A DNA stretch of 64,000 bases. It comes from WRGA01 sp031553395 (GTDB lineage: Bacteria; Bacteroidota; Bacteroidia; Bacteroidales; WRGA01). Within the stretch, counting starts at the first letter, position 1; the number at the start of each line of letters is the position of its first letter. A model generated the notes under the pieces. That model was not told where the DNA came from and did no database searches. It saw only the letters and a program-made list of their open reading frames with translations. Location of the stretch: contig JAVBLR010000006.1 of NCBI GenBank assembly GCA_031553395.1, forward strand, positions 62,001 through 126,000, written 5' to 3'. This document shows, piece by piece, positions 54,039 through 62,737 of the stretch. Made by a program: the position numbers and the translations under genes.

Positions 54039-54794
54039 CTAAATAACTTCAAGGTTCATTTTCCTGAGTTTTTTTAGTTCTTCCTCAGGTATTTTACTGT
54101 CGGTAATGATTGTGTGGACAAGCGATATAGAGCCTAAGCTTGCAAATGCGCTTACGCCTATCTTCGACGAATCGGCAACCAAATACACTTTATCTGCAAC
54201 TTCTATCATGGCTGATTTTACTACAAGATCATTCATGCTGGGATAAGTGAGTCTCATGTCGGACGAAATGCCGGCTGTGGCTAAAAATAACTTATTTACC
54301 CGTATGTGTTTAAATGAATCGGCAGCCATTTTGCCTGTTAGTGAGAGCGTAGGCGGTTTAAATTCACCTCCTGTAACAATTAAGTTTATAGCATGATTTT
54401 CACCTAAGAGCAATGCTATATTTAATCCATTGGTAATTACGGTAATATTTTCGAAATAGATCAATAATTTTGCTATTTCAGTAGTTGTTGAGCCTGAATC
54501 GAGAATAATGCTATCTCCTTCATTTATAAGAGCAACGGCTTTTCGGGCAATTTCTCTTTTTTCGTCCATGTGTGTTTGGTTGAATAATTGTTGAGTTTTT
54601 GCAAAAGACCCGATATCTTTTAGAAAAGCGCCTCCATGCTCACGTTGGATATAGCCCATACCTTCTAACATATCCAAATCTTGACGAATGGTAACTTCGG
54701 TTACTTTGAAAATGTCACTTAAATCCTGCACTTTAGCATGACCATCTTCACGAATCAAGTCTAATATTTTTGCTCTTCTTTGATTTAGCGCCAT
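54039..54794 (-). CDS. DeoR/GlpR family sugar-phosphate repressor
   Basis: A 251-residue regulator. The winged HTH (about 5-58) has DGHAKVQDLSDIFKVTEVT and TIRQDLDMLEGMGYIQREHGG. The C-terminal DeoRC sensor domain binds sugar phosphates: DSGSTTTEIAKLL and the GGEFKPPTLSLTG segment. It is translated 2 bp after ribB in the same operon, and both are divergent from the transketolase-kinase-isomerase unit. The two TTTCG-type direct repeats between the divergent units are its likely operators, with a phosphorylated pathway intermediate as inducer. Confidence 0.9.
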   Translation of the reverse strand: MALNQRRAKILDLIREDGHAKVQDLSDIFKVTEVTIRQDLDMLEGMGYIQREHGGAFLKDIGSFAKTQQLFNQTHMDEKREIARKAVALINEGDSIILDSGSTTTEIAKLLIYFENITVITNGLNIALLLGENHAINLIVTGGEFKPPTLSLTGKMAADSFKHIRVNKLFLATAGISSDMRLTYPSMNDLVVKSAMIEVADKVYLVADSSKIGVSAFASLGSISLVHTIITDSKIPEEELKKLRKMNLEVI

Positions 54795-54796
54795 AA

Positions 54797-55411
54797 TTAA
54801 ATACTATTTTTTATGCGGTATTCTTGAATGTCCTTTATTGAAATTATTTTCAGGTTAAACCGTTTCGCTATTTCTTGTAATTGGGGCAAACGCGCCATTG
54901 TCCCATCCTCATTCAAGATTTCAATAAGAGCGCCTCCCGGCTTTAAACCTGCTAACCGTGTTAAATCCAATAAAGCCTCGGTATGTCCATTTCGTTCTAA
55001 AACACCGTTTTCAGCACCATAAAGAGGAAAAATATGTCCGGGGCGAGCCAAATCCGAAGGTTCTATATCTCCGGCAACCAATGCTTGTATCGTAGCAGCC
55101 CTGTCAAACGCCGAAACACCCGTAGTACAACCAAACCCCCTCAAATCAACAGACATGGTAAATGGCGTACTCAACAACGAAGTGTTTTCTTCTGCCATAG
55201 GATATAATTGTAGTTCTTCGCAACGCGAACGTGGTAGTGGTACGCAAAGCAATCCTCTTCCATAGGTAATCATAAAATTAACAATCTCGGGAGAGATTCT
55301 TTCTCCCGAAACAATAAAATCTCCTTCATTTTCTCTATCTTCATTATCAATTACAATCAATATTTGACCTTGATAAATTGCTTCTAATGCTTCTTCTATT
55401 ATATTTGCCAT
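54797..55411 (-). CDS. ribB: 3,4-dihydroxy-2-butanone 4-phosphate synthase
   Basis: Converts D-ribulose 5-phosphate into L-3,4-dihydroxy-2-butanone 4-phosphate and formate, normally for riboflavin. The start at MANIIEEALEAI gives 204 residues without the extra hydrophobic leader of the longer frame. All active-site blocks are present: DNEDRENEGDFIVSGE (metal/substrate loop), AEENTSLLSTPF, TGVSAFDRAATI, DLARPGHIFPL, RNGHTEALLDLTRLAG and LNEDGTMARLP. There is no GTP cyclohydrolase II domain, unlike the RibBA fusions common in this phylum. It shares an operon with a DeoR repressor, and no FMN-riboswitch elements are seen upstream. A catabolic role, or double duty, is therefore plausible but unproven. 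Confidence 0.88.
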   Translation of the reverse strand: MANIIEEALEAIYQGQILIVIDNEDRENEGDFIVSGERISPEIVNFMITYGRGLLCVPLPRSRCEELQLYPMAEENTSLLSTPFTMSVDLRGFGCTTGVSAFDRAATIQALVAGDIEPSDLARPGHIFPLYGAENGVLERNGHTEALLDLTRLAGLKPGGALIEILNEDGTMARLPQLQEIAKRFNLKIISIKDIQEYRIKNSI

Positions 55412-55429
55412 ATATAAAATTAAAATGTG

Positions 55430-55460
55430 CAAATTTAAACAAAATAAAAAACAAACGCAA
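55430..55460 (-). promoter_or_regulatory. ribB-deoR promoter
   Basis: On the minus strand TTG (55460-55458) and TAAATTTG (55437-55430) are 20 bp apart. The leader would be about 13 nt, too short for a riboswitch. It lies about 40 bp from the first TTTCG repeat. Confidence 0.6.
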
Positions 55461-55500
55461 TAACACACTCTTTATTTAGCTGTTTTATCTTTTTGTATAT

Positions 55501-55546
55501 TTTCGTTTTTATTCGAAAAATATGTTATTGTTTTCGTTTTTATTCG
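55501..55546. promoter_or_regulatory. two direct repeats, candidate DeoR operators
   Basis: TTTCGTTTTTATTCG occurs exactly at 55501-55515 and 55532-55546. The period is 31 bp, about three helical turns, so both copies face the same side of the DNA. They lie between the divergent ribB-deoR and transketolase promoters. DeoR-family proteins commonly bind TTTCG-containing repeats. Confidence 0.7.
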
Positions 55547-55554
55547 TTTTAAGT

Positions 55555-55583
55555 TTGCTTTTCTTTTTTTATTATTACTTTTG
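55555..55583 (+). promoter_or_regulatory. promoter of the transketolase-kinase-isomerase unit
   Basis: TTG (55555-55557) and TACTTTTG (55576-55583) are 18 bp apart. The second TTTCG repeat ends 8 bp upstream of the TTG, a position where repressor could block RNA polymerase. The leader is about 35 nt. Confidence 0.6.
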
Positions 55584-55623
55584 TACTTAAAACTAAAAAA
55601 TAAGAAAATTAAAAGAAGGCTGT

Positions 55624-56484
55624 ATGTGTATAGAAAAATCCGAATCAAGCTTAGATTTAAAGCTGCAATTACAATCAGAAAGAAACAGGAAACGGTTAGT
55701 TGAGATTGTGTACAATGCTCAAGCTGGACATATTGGAGGAGATCTTTCGTGCCTCAATATATTAACTGCCTTGTATTTCAAAATATTGAATATTTTTCCA
55801 GACAGGCCCAAAGATCCTTTGAGAGACCGTTTTATTATGAGTAAAGGGCATTGTGTTGAAGCCTTATACACTACTCTTGAAGCTAAAGGTTTTACATCGA
55901 AATCTACAGTCGATACATTAGGCAAATTCGGTTCAATCCTATCCGGGCATCCAACAAATGAAGTTCCCGGCATTGAAGTAAATTCAGGTGCATTAGGACA
56001 TGGACTATCTGTTGGCGTAGGAATTGCTCTTGCTGCAAAAATGGATTCAAAAGACTATAAAACGTATGTATTGATGGGCGATGGAGAACAAGGCGAAGGA
56101 TCGATATATGAAGCCGCTATGTCCGGACATCAATATAAATTAGATAACTTAGTCGCTATTATCGACCGTAACGGCTTGCAAATAAGTGGCACAACAGAAG
56201 AAGTTATGGCATTGGAAAGCATCAAGGAACGATGGACTGCCTTGGGTTGGGATGTTTTAGAAACAAATGGGGACGATATTCATAGTATCGTTAATACCTT
56301 TCAATCTATAGACTTCAATAACAAAAAACCACATCTGATAGTTGCGCATACAACAAAAGGAAAAGGCGTTTCATATATGGAAGGAGAAGCAAAATGGCAT
56401 CATGGCGTACCTAATGCCGAACAATATGAAATTGCCATCAGAGAAATATCAGAAAGAATACAAACACTGGAAAATAAATTATAA
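55624..56484 (+). CDS. transketolase-type N-terminal (TPP-binding) subunit
   Basis: A 286-residue split transketolase, the half that binds the thiamine diphosphate pyrophosphate. The motif GDGEQGEGSIYEAAMSGHQY followed by IIDRNGLQ is complete, and the family His residues occur in AQAGHIGGDLSC, KGHCVEALY and LSGHPTN. Such A/B splits occur in general transketolases and in apulose-4-phosphate transketolase (AptA/AptB). The gene is immediately followed by the C-terminal subunit (1-bp overlap), then the kinase and isomerase, so a sugar-specific enzyme is more likely than the housekeeping one. Confidence 0.88.
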   Translation: MCIEKSESSLDLKLQLQSERNRKRLVEIVYNAQAGHIGGDLSCLNILTALYFKILNIFPDRPKDPLRDRFIMSKGHCVEALYTTLEAKGFTSKSTVDTLGKFGSILSGHPTNEVPGIEVNSGALGHGLSVGVGIALAAKMDSKDYKTYVLMGDGEQGEGSIYEAAMSGHQYKLDNLVAIIDRNGLQISGTTEEVMALESIKERWTALGWDVLETNGDDIHSIVNTFQSIDFNNKKPHLIVAHTTKGKGVSYMEGEAKWHHGVPNAEQYEIAIREISERIQTLENKL

Positions 56485-57419
56485 TGGGAAATAATATGTT
56501 TGATTGCAGGCAAAGTTTTACAGATACATTGCTCGAATTAGCTTATTCAGATAAAGATATCGTGGCTGTAACTACCGATGCCAGAGGCTCTGTTACGTTA
56601 AGTGAATTTGCCAAAAATCTCCCTCAACAATTCGTTGAATGTGGAATTGCAGAACAAAATGCAGTAGGAATTTCTGCAGGATTAGCCCATAGTGGAAAGA
56701 AAGTTTTTGTATGCGGCCCTGCTTGTTTTTATTCTTCGCGCAGCTTGGAACAAGTCAAGGTGGATGTTGCTTACAGTCAAAATAATGTAAAAATATTAGG
56801 TGTAAGCGGAGGTGTTGCTTATGGAGCATTAGGAACTACACATCATAGTTTGTATGACATCGCGATAATGCGAGCATTTCCGGGTATGAATGTAGTGCTT
56901 CCATGCGATGCAAGGCAGACAAAGAAACTTGTGGAACTTTTAGTGGATTATCCGGAGCCTGTTTATGTTCGAGTAGGACGAGGCGCAGTTCCTAATGTTT
57001 ATGAAAATGACGATTTTGAGTTTACTTTAGGAAAAGCTATTACATTATTGGACGGAACGGACGCTACAATTATGGCTGCGGGCGAAACAGTTTTTCATGC
57101 TTATCAAGCAGGACTTTTATTGAGAGAAAAAGGAATAAAGGTACGTGTTCTCGATATGTCATCCTTAAAGCCTATTGATGTAGATGCCATTAAAAAAGCG
57201 GCTTCAGAAACAGAGCGAATCATTACAGTTGAAGAACATAGCCGTTTTGGCGGATTAGGAGGTATTGTGGTTGAAACGCTTTCAGAGAATCCGGTTCCGG
57301 TAAAAATCATAGGAATTCCCGATGAAAATGCAATACATGGAAAATCTGGAGAAATATTCGCTCACTATGGATTAGACTACAAAGGTATTTATAATACTGC
57401 GCTTGAATTTCTTAAATAA
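56484..57419 (+). CDS. transketolase-type C-terminal (pyrimidine-binding) subunit
   Basis: A 311-residue partner of the preceding gene. The catalytic Glu that activates TPP is in ECGIAEQNAVGISAGLAHSG. The pyrimidine domain continues to PCDARQTKKLVELLVDYPEP and VYVRVGRGAVPNVY, and the transketolase C-domain ends KIIGIPDENAIHGKSGEIF. The start overlaps the stop of the N-terminal gene by 1 bp; ATG 56496 is an alternative. Together the pair would transfer a two-carbon ketol unit, here probably from a phosphorylated ketopentose. Confidence 0.88.
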   Translation: MGNNMFDCRQSFTDTLLELAYSDKDIVAVTTDARGSVTLSEFAKNLPQQFVECGIAEQNAVGISAGLAHSGKKVFVCGPACFYSSRSLEQVKVDVAYSQNNVKILGVSGGVAYGALGTTHHSLYDIAIMRAFPGMNVVLPCDARQTKKLVELLVDYPEPVYVRVGRGAVPNVYENDDFEFTLGKAITLLDGTDATIMAAGETVFHAYQAGLLLREKGIKVRVLDMSSLKPIDVDAIKKAASETERIITVEEHSRFGGLGGIVVETLSENPVPVKIIGIPDENAIHGKSGEIFAHYGLDYKGIYNTALEFLK

Positions 57420-57449
57420 AATCATTTTAAATCCAAATCCCTGAAAAAC

Positions 57450-58934
57450 ATGATTAGCCGCGTAATTGCAATCGACCAAAGTACATCAGCTACAAAAGCG
57501 ATGCTTTTTTCTGAAACATGCGATTTTTTACATAGAGAAAATATCGAACATAATCAATTTTATCCACAGGAAGGATGGGTAGAACATGATGCCGAAGAAA
57601 TCTATCAGAATACCCTGAAAGTAATAAATCGTATCTTAGATTACAATTCAAAAGAAGAAAATGTTTCTTATTCTCTTGCCATAACCAATCAGCGAGAAAC
57701 AGTTGTTGTATGGAATAAACATACAGGCAAACCTGTTTATAATGCAATTGTGTGGCAATGCCAACGAGGAGCATCAATATGTGAAAATATTAAAGAAAGG
57801 GGATTCAGTGATTTGGTTCAACGAAAAAGCGGATTGCTGTTAGACCCGTATTTTTCTGCCAGTGGAGTCAAGTGGATTTTGGATAATGTGAAAAGAGCTT
57901 GTTCGGCAGCAGAAAAAGGTGACTTGTTGATGGGAACGATCGATTCGTGGTTGATTTGGAAATTGACTAATGGAAAAACTCATGCAACAGACTATACGAA
58001 TGCTTCCCGCACGCTACTCTTTAACATACATACATTGGATTGGGATGAAGAATTACTGAATTTATTTACCATACCTCGGAGTATGATGCCCAAAATACTT
58101 CCTTGTGATTCAATATTTGGAGAAACAACCGCAAATGATTTATTTAAAACTCCTGTACAGATTGCCGGCGTATTAGGCGATTCGCATGGTGCATTGGTAG
58201 GGCAAATGTGTTTTGATTCGGGAATGGGAAAAGCAACCTATGGAACAGGTTCTTCCATAATGGTAAACATAGGAGAAGAAGCTGCATCTGCACCCGAAGG
58301 TTTAGTTACTTCGATCGGTTTTACCTTATTAGGAAAGGTGTATTATGCTTTTGAAGGAAATATTCACTGTACCGGAGCCACAATAAAATGGATGTCCGAA
58401 AAATTAGAGCTTATTAATGATGTAGGCCAAATAGAAAAAGAAATCGCATCAATTAACGATACCGGTGGCGTTTACTTGATACCGGCATTTGCAGGACTGG
58501 GCGCTCCTTGGTGGCAGCCCAATGCTAGGGCTGCAATTGTAGGAATTACATTAAATACTGATAAAAAACATCTATTGCGTGCCGGCTTAGAGTCTATTGC
58601 TTATCAAGTAAAAGATTTAGTTGATCTTATGGTAAGGCAAGCGAATGTTGTCCTCAAAGAACTTAAGGTAGATGGCGGCCCCACTAAAAACCAGTTTTTA
58701 ATGCAATTTCAGTCCGACATGCTCCAAACTTCGGTTAATATTTCAAACATAGAAGAAGCATCGGCTCTCGGAGCAATAATCATGAATGGTTTTGCACGTA
58801 AAAAATGGACAACTACCGAACAGGTATCAATGTTGCGCAAAAATTCCAATTGTATTACTCCACAAATGCAAGAAGAAAAAGTTGCAACTTTATATAGTGG
58901 TTGGCATAAAGCCATAAAAAAAGTAATTGACTAA
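57450..58934 (+). CDS. FGGY family carbohydrate kinase
   Basis: A 494-residue FGGY kinase with both lobes intact: IAIDQSTSATKAMLFS, AITNQRETVVVWNKHTG, GKATYGTGSSIMVNIG (phosphate loop) and LKVDGGPTKNQFLMQFQSDM. The overall sequence resembles glycerol kinase, but the glycerol-binding GDQQAAL is replaced by GDSHGAL, so another polyol or ketose is likely, such as apulose. It follows the transketolase pair by 30 bp and precedes the isomerase-like gene by 36 bp. Substrate not provable from sequence. Confidence 0.85.
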   Translation: MISRVIAIDQSTSATKAMLFSETCDFLHRENIEHNQFYPQEGWVEHDAEEIYQNTLKVINRILDYNSKEENVSYSLAITNQRETVVVWNKHTGKPVYNAIVWQCQRGASICENIKERGFSDLVQRKSGLLLDPYFSASGVKWILDNVKRACSAAEKGDLLMGTIDSWLIWKLTNGKTHATDYTNASRTLLFNIHTLDWDEELLNLFTIPRSMMPKILPCDSIFGETTANDLFKTPVQIAGVLGDSHGALVGQMCFDSGMGKATYGTGSSIMVNIGEEAASAPEGLVTSIGFTLLGKVYYAFEGNIHCTGATIKWMSEKLELINDVGQIEKEIASINDTGGVYLIPAFAGLGAPWWQPNARAAIVGITLNTDKKHLLRAGLESIAYQVKDLVDLMVRQANVVLKELKVDGGPTKNQFLMQFQSDMLQTSVNISNIEEASALGAIIMNGFARKKWTTTEQVSMLRKNSNCITPQMQEEKVATLYSGWHKAIKKVID

Positions 58935-58970
58935 ATATTTTTTCATATTAAACAATAAACAATAAATAGC

Positions 58971-60395
58971 ATGAAAAACAAAAAAAGAATGTGTTTTGGA
59001 GTTATTATTGGAACTCGGGCTTACTTTAATTCAGCTTTGGCAAAAGATGTTCGCAGTCATCTGCTCAAAACGTTGACAGAACAGGGATACGATTATGTGA
59101 TTCTTTCTGAAGATGCTACGCCAACAGGTAGCAGTAGCATTGAAACAAGAGAAGATGGATTAAAATGCGCAGCGCTTTTCCGTGAAAATCGTGACCGTAT
59201 AGATGGTATTATTGTTTCGTTGCCGAATTTTGGTTTTGAAATTGGTATAATAAATGCTATCAATGTTGCCGAATTAAATGTTCCGATTTTAGTCCAAGCT
59301 TGCGATGACGAGAACGACAAGGTTGATTTGGATAGCCGCAGGGATGCTTTTTGTGGAAAAATATCCGTTTGCAACAATCTGTATCAATATGGAATTCCTT
59401 TTACCGATACGACATTACATACTTATTCTATTTTTTCCGATTATTTGATAAAAGACATTCACAGATTTGCTGCTATTTGCCGGGTTGTTAAAGGCTTTCG
59501 CCATGCACGAATCGGCGCAATAGGCGCTCGCCCTGCCGGTTTTCAAACAGTTCGCGCAAGTGAAAAAATTCTTCAAGCCTTTGGTATAACTGTTATTCCG
59601 GTCGATTTGTCGGAAATATTTGCTGCCGCGCATAAATTTGCAGATTCAGATCCGGTTTTATTGCAAAAAATAGAAGAAATAAAGAACTACGCAAAAGTTC
59701 CCGGTGAATATGCCGAAAAATTAATAATACAAGCCAAATTCGGCCTTGCAGTTGAACAATGGATGGAGGCGAATGCCATCGACGCTGTTGCTATCCAATG
59801 TTGGGATTCTTTGGAACAAAATTATGGTTGCGCAGCATGTGTTACAATGAGTATGCTGGGCGAAAAATTAATTCCAGCTGCTTGTGAAGTCGACATTGCA
59901 GGAGCCGTGTCTATGTATGCTTTAACATTAGCATCGGAACGACAATCGGCCTTATTGGATTGGAATAACAATTTTGCAGAAGACAGAAATAAATGCGTTT
60001 GTACACATTGCGGTAACTTCCCTAAGTCATTTGTGATGAACGACATTAATTTAGGCACATTAGGCGTATTGGGAAGAACGTTAGGCAAAGTGCATACATT
60101 TGGGGCTGTATACGGAAAAGTGACAAAAGGAGACTTTACTTTCTTCCGTATTTCTACTGATGATACCAAAGGAAATATCAAATCATACTTGGGAACCGGC
60201 GAACTGACAGACGATCCGTATAACATGGATGGATGTATTGCCGTTACGAAAGTAGACAATCTTCAAACGCTGATGAAATATATTTGTAAAAACGGATTTG
60301 AACACCATGTTGCAATGTGCCGTGGAGATGTAAAAGATATTTTGCAAGAGGCTATAGAAACTTATCTGAATTGGAATGTATATGTACACGAATAA
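58971..60395 (+). CDS. L-fucose/L-arabinose isomerase family protein
   Basis: A 474-residue protein of the fucose isomerase-like superfamily. It has an N-terminal Rossmann-like part (CFGVIIGTRAYFNSALAKDV, IDGIIVSLPNFGFEIGI), ARIGAIGARPAGFQTVRAS, and a central metal-site region (AVAIQCWDSLEQNYGCAACV, LIPAACEVDIAGAVSMYAL with the Glu/Asp ligands). The C-terminal fucose-isomerase domain has GDFTFFRISTDDTKG and ends FEHHVAMCRGDVKDIL with the His ligand. It should interconvert an aldose and a ketose. Last gene of the kinase/transketolase unit and followed by a terminator. Confidence 0.85.
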   Translation: MKNKKRMCFGVIIGTRAYFNSALAKDVRSHLLKTLTEQGYDYVILSEDATPTGSSSIETREDGLKCAALFRENRDRIDGIIVSLPNFGFEIGIINAINVAELNVPILVQACDDENDKVDLDSRRDAFCGKISVCNNLYQYGIPFTDTTLHTYSIFSDYLIKDIHRFAAICRVVKGFRHARIGAIGARPAGFQTVRASEKILQAFGITVIPVDLSEIFAAAHKFADSDPVLLQKIEEIKNYAKVPGEYAEKLIIQAKFGLAVEQWMEANAIDAVAIQCWDSLEQNYGCAACVTMSMLGEKLIPAACEVDIAGAVSMYALTLASERQSALLDWNNNFAEDRNKCVCTHCGNFPKSFVMNDINLGTLGVLGRTLGKVHTFGAVYGKVTKGDFTFFRISTDDTKGNIKSYLGTGELTDDPYNMDGCIAVTKVDNLQTLMKYICKNGFEHHVAMCRGDVKDILQEAIETYLNWNVYVHE

Positions 60396-60422
60396 ATAGA
60401 AGATATTCGTAAATATAATTGA

Positions 60423-60458
60423 AAAAGGCTGTAAATCGAATTTGATTTACAGCCTTTT
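60423..60458. terminator. terminator after the isomerase gene
   Basis: AAAAGGCTGTAAATC pairs perfectly with GATTTACAGCCTTTT across a 6-bp loop and ends in a T-tract. It separates the plus-strand unit from the convergent GH78 gene. Confidence 0.85.
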
Positions 60459-60480
60459 GTTTATCGGTCATTTTCAACTT

Positions 60481-62607
60481 TCAACTTATTATTATAATAT
60501 ATTCCCTGATATTCGAATCAATTTTCAACTTGTAATTATTCTTGTCGATTTGCTCGATTTCTCCTTGATTGATTTGCGGTTTGGATTTACTTTCGAAATA
60601 CAGATATCCGCTTCCTTCGGTTGCAGATACTTTGATTTGAGTTATATCCATATAAACCTTGATGTCACCGTTCGGAGTAGGGACTGAGCCTTCCATTTGT
60701 GTCAAATCACCGAGTACGGGACGAATGCTGAATGCTGCGTATCCTTCTTTTTCCGGTTTCACGCCGAGGTAATATTTTCCCAACAGGTAAATCGGACTTG
60801 CGCCCCAAGCATGACAAAGGCTCTTTCCGAAAGGTCTTCCGTACATGGCAAGATGCTCTGTGCCTTTTTCGTTCGGATTGTATTTTTCCCAGAAAGAAGT
60901 GGCGTCCAAATCAAGCATACCGCCCCAGTAATCACGGATTTCTTTCAATACGTGATCTTGTTCACCGAGAGCACAAAGAGCTTCCAATTCATAGAAACGC
61001 ATGTAAGGAGTTGTGATTTTCAATGCGTCGGGATTCAGCAAAACATTGTTTTTAACCGCGTCGATTTGTTGAGGATTCAAATAATCGAACAAAACGGCAA
61101 ACATATTCGTGTACGGAGTAACTTGTTCGCTTTGTTTTCCGTTTTCGCGATTATGAATGAACGCATTTTTGTCGGCAGACCAAAATGCCGTGAATAGCTT
61201 CGATTTCGAATCGGCAGCCAATTCGGTGTATTTTTTTGCCTGTTCCGTATCATTGACCAATCCGGCGCACAAAGCCATCGTTTCCAAACTTCGGCAAAAC
61301 AACAATTGTTCGAAGCTGACTTCTCCCGCTTTACTCATTTTAAAGTCGGCCCAATCAATGAACACCCAATCTCCGGCAAGTCCTTCCGGCATACCGTCGG
61401 CATTGAGACGAGACAAACAATATTCCATCAACGTTTGCATGCGAGGATAGAATTGTTCGATGAATTTTTGATCTCCCGTGTACAAATAATAATCGTAAAT
61501 ACCCATGAACCAATAGAATGTATAGTCCATAATGGTATTGACGTGAGATGTAACCGGGTCTTTTCCGCGAAGGTTCAGCATTGTACGCGAAACCGAAGGC
61601 GAATCAAAGAACAGATAATAATTCATCAAATAACTTTGATAAGCGTCACCGCTCCATATCCAACGATCGCGTTTGATTCCGTCGATGAAGAATTCACGTG
61701 TCGTCAAATGCATGGTATAAGCCGAAATATCCCAAATCTTGTTGATTAACTCATCGTTGCAACGGAAGCTTCCGCGATAATCCAACGGTAAATATTCATA
61801 CAACATCGATACGGATTTGAATGAAATACTGTTATCGTTTTCTATGTAGACATAACGAAATGCTTTGGATTGGTCGGATGTGAAAGTTTTACCGGACTTA
61901 TGCGAATTGTCGCCGAATGTAAAATAATCCAACGTTTCGCATGTTTCCACAGTTAACGCTTCTTCGGGGGATTCTCCGTAGTAAACGCGGATAGCTCCCG
62001 AACCGTTTAATTCGTGAAGTTGAATGTAACCGAACGTTTCTTTTCCGAAATCGACCAATATTCCGTTATTTTTCTTTTCCGTTTTTACGGGCGACATTGG
62101 TGTTGTTGCCAGTTTAAATTCGGAAGGAGGCGTATTCGGAGCATTGAAGTTCCACGATCCCGCATTCAAATAAACCGTTCCCGATGAAGTATCCGAAGCC
62201 TTTCCCGATTCGTCGATCCATTCTTTGTCTTCGAATGTAACGAACCAAGTATTATCGGAATGAATCGTTTTCCCGCTGACATAAACAGCCGGAACCGAAG
62301 CTTGATTATGCACCTTGATATTCAAGGAATGTTTTCCTGCGGGAATTGTCATCTTTTTGAAACTCGGATATATTTTTCCGTCCAATTTCACGTTATATTG
62401 TCCCTCTGCATGGATTTCGATTTCTTCCGTTTCCTTCAATTCCAGCTTCGTTGAAAATTCGACAAGCACATAATGGCTGTCCATTTTCCAGAAAGGAGGA
62501 AAGAAAGCACCCCTTTCCGTTCTGCGGTTTTGCATCTTGTTTCCCAACCAAATCTCGAAATCGCCCGGATACCAAATCCACGTTGGGGTGTTTATCTTTG
62601 AATTCAT
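60481..62607 (-). CDS. GH78 family alpha-L-rhamnosidase
   Basis: A 708-residue GH78-type enzyme. The N-terminal beta-sandwich domains span about 1-270 (NKMQNRRTERGAFFPP, VYYGESPEEALTVETCETLD). The (alpha/alpha)6 barrel follows with FFIDGIKRDRWIWSGDAYQS, the region of the general acid, and VSFEQLLFCRSLETMALCA. The C-terminal domain has GMLDLDATSFWEKYNPNEK, SLCHAWGASPIYLLGKYYLG and GYAAFSIRPVLGD. No signal peptide is visible; the protein starts MNSKINTPTWIWYPGDFEIW, so it may act in the cytoplasm on imported oligosaccharides. A transporter gene lies upstream on the same strand. Confidence 0.85.
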   Translation of the reverse strand: MNSKINTPTWIWYPGDFEIWLGNKMQNRRTERGAFFPPFWKMDSHYVLVEFSTKLELKETEEIEIHAEGQYNVKLDGKIYPSFKKMTIPAGKHSLNIKVHNQASVPAVYVSGKTIHSDNTWFVTFEDKEWIDESGKASDTSSGTVYLNAGSWNFNAPNTPPSEFKLATTPMSPVKTEKKNNGILVDFGKETFGYIQLHELNGSGAIRVYYGESPEEALTVETCETLDYFTFGDNSHKSGKTFTSDQSKAFRYVYIENDNSISFKSVSMLYEYLPLDYRGSFRCNDELINKIWDISAYTMHLTTREFFIDGIKRDRWIWSGDAYQSYLMNYYLFFDSPSVSRTMLNLRGKDPVTSHVNTIMDYTFYWFMGIYDYYLYTGDQKFIEQFYPRMQTLMEYCLSRLNADGMPEGLAGDWVFIDWADFKMSKAGEVSFEQLLFCRSLETMALCAGLVNDTEQAKKYTELAADSKSKLFTAFWSADKNAFIHNRENGKQSEQVTPYTNMFAVLFDYLNPQQIDAVKNNVLLNPDALKITTPYMRFYELEALCALGEQDHVLKEIRDYWGGMLDLDATSFWEKYNPNEKGTEHLAMYGRPFGKSLCHAWGASPIYLLGKYYLGVKPEKEGYAAFSIRPVLGDLTQMEGSVPTPNGDIKVYMDITQIKVSATEGSGYLYFESKSKPQINQGEIEQIDKNNYKLKIDSNIREYIIIIS

Positions 62608-62647
62608 CTGTTTAATTTTTTTATGATAATATCGATCCCGTTAAGTC

Positions 62648-62737
62648 AAGTTAAAAGTTAAGAGTTAAGAATTAAGAGTTGAAAAGGTCTCGCCTTCCAA
62701 AACTCTTAACTCTTAATTTTTAACTCTTAACTTTTAA
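62648..62737. repeat. AGTTAAG-heptamer palindrome before the GH78 gene
   Basis: The left arm (62648-62680) is made of AAGTTAA, AAGTTAAGAG and TTAAGAATT units. The right arm (62701-62737) is their inverse complement (AACTCTTAACTCTTAATTTT...) and includes the stop codon of the MFS gene. Same unit type as the arm at 1335-1365. Confidence 0.65.

Noticed and set aside
55412..55623. FMN riboswitch upstream of ribB
   Set aside because: The ribB leader is only about 13 nt and no RFN-type conserved segments are seen in either direction.
57450..58934. Glycerol kinase glpK
   Set aside because: Overall similarity is high, but the glycerol-binding GDQQAAL segment is GDSHGAL and the neighbours are a sugar isomerase and transketolases.
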